This document shows, in pieces, positions 6,170 to 6,887 of a stretch of DNA of 6,887 nt (within the stretch, counting starts at the first letter, position 1; every line of letters starts with the position of its first letter). Under the pieces are notes generated by a model. The model was given only the letters and a program-made list of their open reading frames with translations. It was not told the origin of the DNA and did no database searches. The position numbers and the translations under genes are program-made. The DNA comes from Bryobacterales bacterium (GTDB taxonomy: Bacteria > Acidobacteriota > Terriglobia > Bryobacterales > Bryobacteraceae). The stretch is from positions 16,074 through 22,960 of the forward strand of contig PLMF01000102.1 of the NCBI GenBank assembly GCA_003142355.1. Direction: 5' to 3'.

Positions 6170-6805
6170 CTAGAACGTGATCCCCAGCAGGAACTCGCCC
6201 TGGTTCAGATTGCTGTGCAGCAAGCCGTTGGGATCGATGAAATGCTGCGCGCCCCAGCGCGTGAAGCGGATCTCGGGCGATATGCTCAGCCGCAGCACCT
6301 TCACGCTCAGGCCGGCGCCCATCACGAAGCCCCTGGTCGCGGTGGCATTCAGTTCCGCCGGGCTGGAGGTGGTAGTCGTTCCGGTGATGACGTTCGCCGT
6401 GGCCCTGGTGATGGTCTGGGTGAGGCCGCTCAGCTTGTCCCAGGAGACACCCGCGTCTACAAACGGATGCACGATTTTCATCGGGAACCGGTACTTCGCC
6501 AGCAGTGGGAATTCCCAGGCGCTGCTGGTGGTGCTGCTATTGGTGCCGACGTCGCCGTGGATGACGCTTCCGTTGTAGTCGAAGCGGCGATAGAGGATAT
6601 CGAACTCGACACCCAGGCCGAAGGGCAGATGCAACTCCGCCGTCGGGCCGACGATGTACCGATTGGTGGTGGTGTTGAAAGCGAACTGCTGGCTCTGGGC
6701 GGCGTTGAGAAACTCGTTGAGGGGCACCCCCGCCTTCACCCCGAAGGAAAACGGCTGCGCCAAGGCCGAAACCGCGCCGAACAAGAGCAGGAACAGTGGT
6801 CTCAT
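6170..6805 (-). CDS. Small outer-membrane beta-barrel protein (OmpA/porin-like barrel family)
   Basis: A 211-residue protein with a clear signal peptide (MRPLFLLLFGAVSALAQ, cleavage probably after ALA at about residue 16) and a barrel of about eight strands. Visible strands include FSFGVKAGVPL, AELHLPFGLGVEFDILYRRF, WEFPLLAKYRF, VHPFVDAGVSW, RGFVMGAGLSVKV, LRLSISPEIRFTRW and the terminal GEFLLGITF. The protein ends in Phe, the usual BAM recognition signal. Thr/Ser-rich stretches at about residues 89-95 and 129-150 look like surface loops. Proteins of this outer-membrane-beta-barrel class are common in Acidobacteriota, and a specific role cannot be assigned. The gene follows lptB by 10 bp, which suggests one transcript and an envelope-related function. 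Confidence 0.87.
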   Translation of the reverse strand: MRPLFLLLFGAVSALAQPFSFGVKAGVPLNEFLNAAQSQQFAFNTTTNRYIVGPTAELHLPFGLGVEFDILYRRFDYNGSVIHGDVGTNSSTTSSAWEFPLLAKYRFPMKIVHPFVDAGVSWDKLSGLTQTITRATANVITGTTTTSSPAELNATATRGFVMGAGLSVKVLRLSISPEIRFTRWGAQHFIDPNGLLHSNLNQGEFLLGITF

Positions 6806-6812
6806 AAAATCA

Positions 6813-6817
6813 CACCT
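6813..6817 (-). promoter_or_regulatory. Shine-Dalgarno of the barrel gene, overlapping the lptB stop
   Basis: AGGTG lies 7 nt before the ATG of the beta-barrel gene, and its first two bases belong to the lptB TAG stop. Ribosomes ending lptB would stop on top of this site, which favours translational coupling. Confidence 0.6.
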
Positions 6818-6887
6818 ACAGGTTGAACGATTCGCCCAGGTAGACGCGTTTGACCTCGGGGTCGCGTCCCAGGGCCTCGGGACTGCC
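6816..6887 (-). CDS. lptB: LptB, ATPase of the lipopolysaccharide export ABC transporter (C-terminal fragment)
   Basis: Only the last 23 codons and the TAG stop lie in the window; the gene continues beyond position 6887. The fragment reads GSPEALGRDPEVKRVYLGES and then FNL, which matches the distinctive C-terminus of LptB (E. coli ends in VKRVYLGEDFRL, from memory). LptB powers LptB2FG, which extracts lipopolysaccharide from the inner membrane and passes it to the LptC-A-D bridge. The SPEAL segment is the end of the ABC domain where the nucleotide-free tail begins. Branched-chain amino acid ATPases (LivG/LivF) are related but lack this VKRVYLGE tail. Confidence 0.88.
   Translation of the reverse strand, partial: GSPEALGRDPEVKRVYLGESFNL

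Noticed and set aside
1..6887. CRISPR array, tRNA, rRNA, riboswitch or insertion sequence
   Set aside because: No regularly spaced repeats, cloverleaf, rRNA core sequence, transposase motif or terminal repeats were seen; intergenic space is too short for most of these.

Overview
The window is GC-rich and tightly packed. Its content (an Oar-type TonB-dependent receptor with a carboxypeptidase-regulatory-like N-terminus, a secreted NHL-repeat protein, an exported thioredoxin-fold protein and a HicB/HicA pair of the 'DGYVAYPLGLKG' type) suggests an Acidobacteriota genome, most likely of the Solibacter/Bryobacterales type. This assignment rests on protein character only and is an inference. The outer-membrane proteins and the lptB fragment show a Gram-negative, diderm cell.

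Layout, left to right. (1) Positions 2-511 (+): the C-terminal part of a membrane protein of unknown function that enters from outside the window. (2) 477-1406 (-): an EamA/DMT-family permease whose 3' end overlaps gene 1 tail to tail by 35 bp. (3) 1472-2386 (+): a secreted NHL beta-propeller resembling the lyase half of peptide-amidating enzyme (PAL), divergent from the permease and with a possible leaderless promoter. (4) 2406-2888 (-): an exported thioredoxin-fold protein. (5) 2907-5468 (-): an Oar-like TonB-dependent receptor 18 bp upstream of the thioredoxin gene, probably in the same operon. (6) 5469-5669: a non-coding gap holding a near-perfect 26-bp inverted repeat. (7) 5670-5909 and 5909-6136 (-): hicA and hicB, with hicB first. 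The hicA reading frame begins at an ATG overlapping the hicB stop but carries an in-frame TAA at codon 11, so the toxin is either broken or made from an internal GTG. (8) 6170-6805 (-): a small outer-membrane beta-barrel protein. (9) 6816-6887 (-): the last 23 codons of lptB, the ATPase of the lipopolysaccharide exporter.

How the genes relate: most of the window concerns the cell envelope (LptB, beta-barrel, receptor, periplasmic thioredoxin, secreted propeller, permease). The barrel gene reads on from lptB with its ribosome binding site overlapping the lptB stop. The receptor and thioredoxin genes form a second probable unit. The hicBA pair and the inverted repeat between these units are the accessory elements. 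I see no complete transposase, CRISPR array, rRNA or tRNA. The points most worth checking are the interrupted hicA, the conserved PAL active-site residues in the NHL protein, and the inverted repeat.
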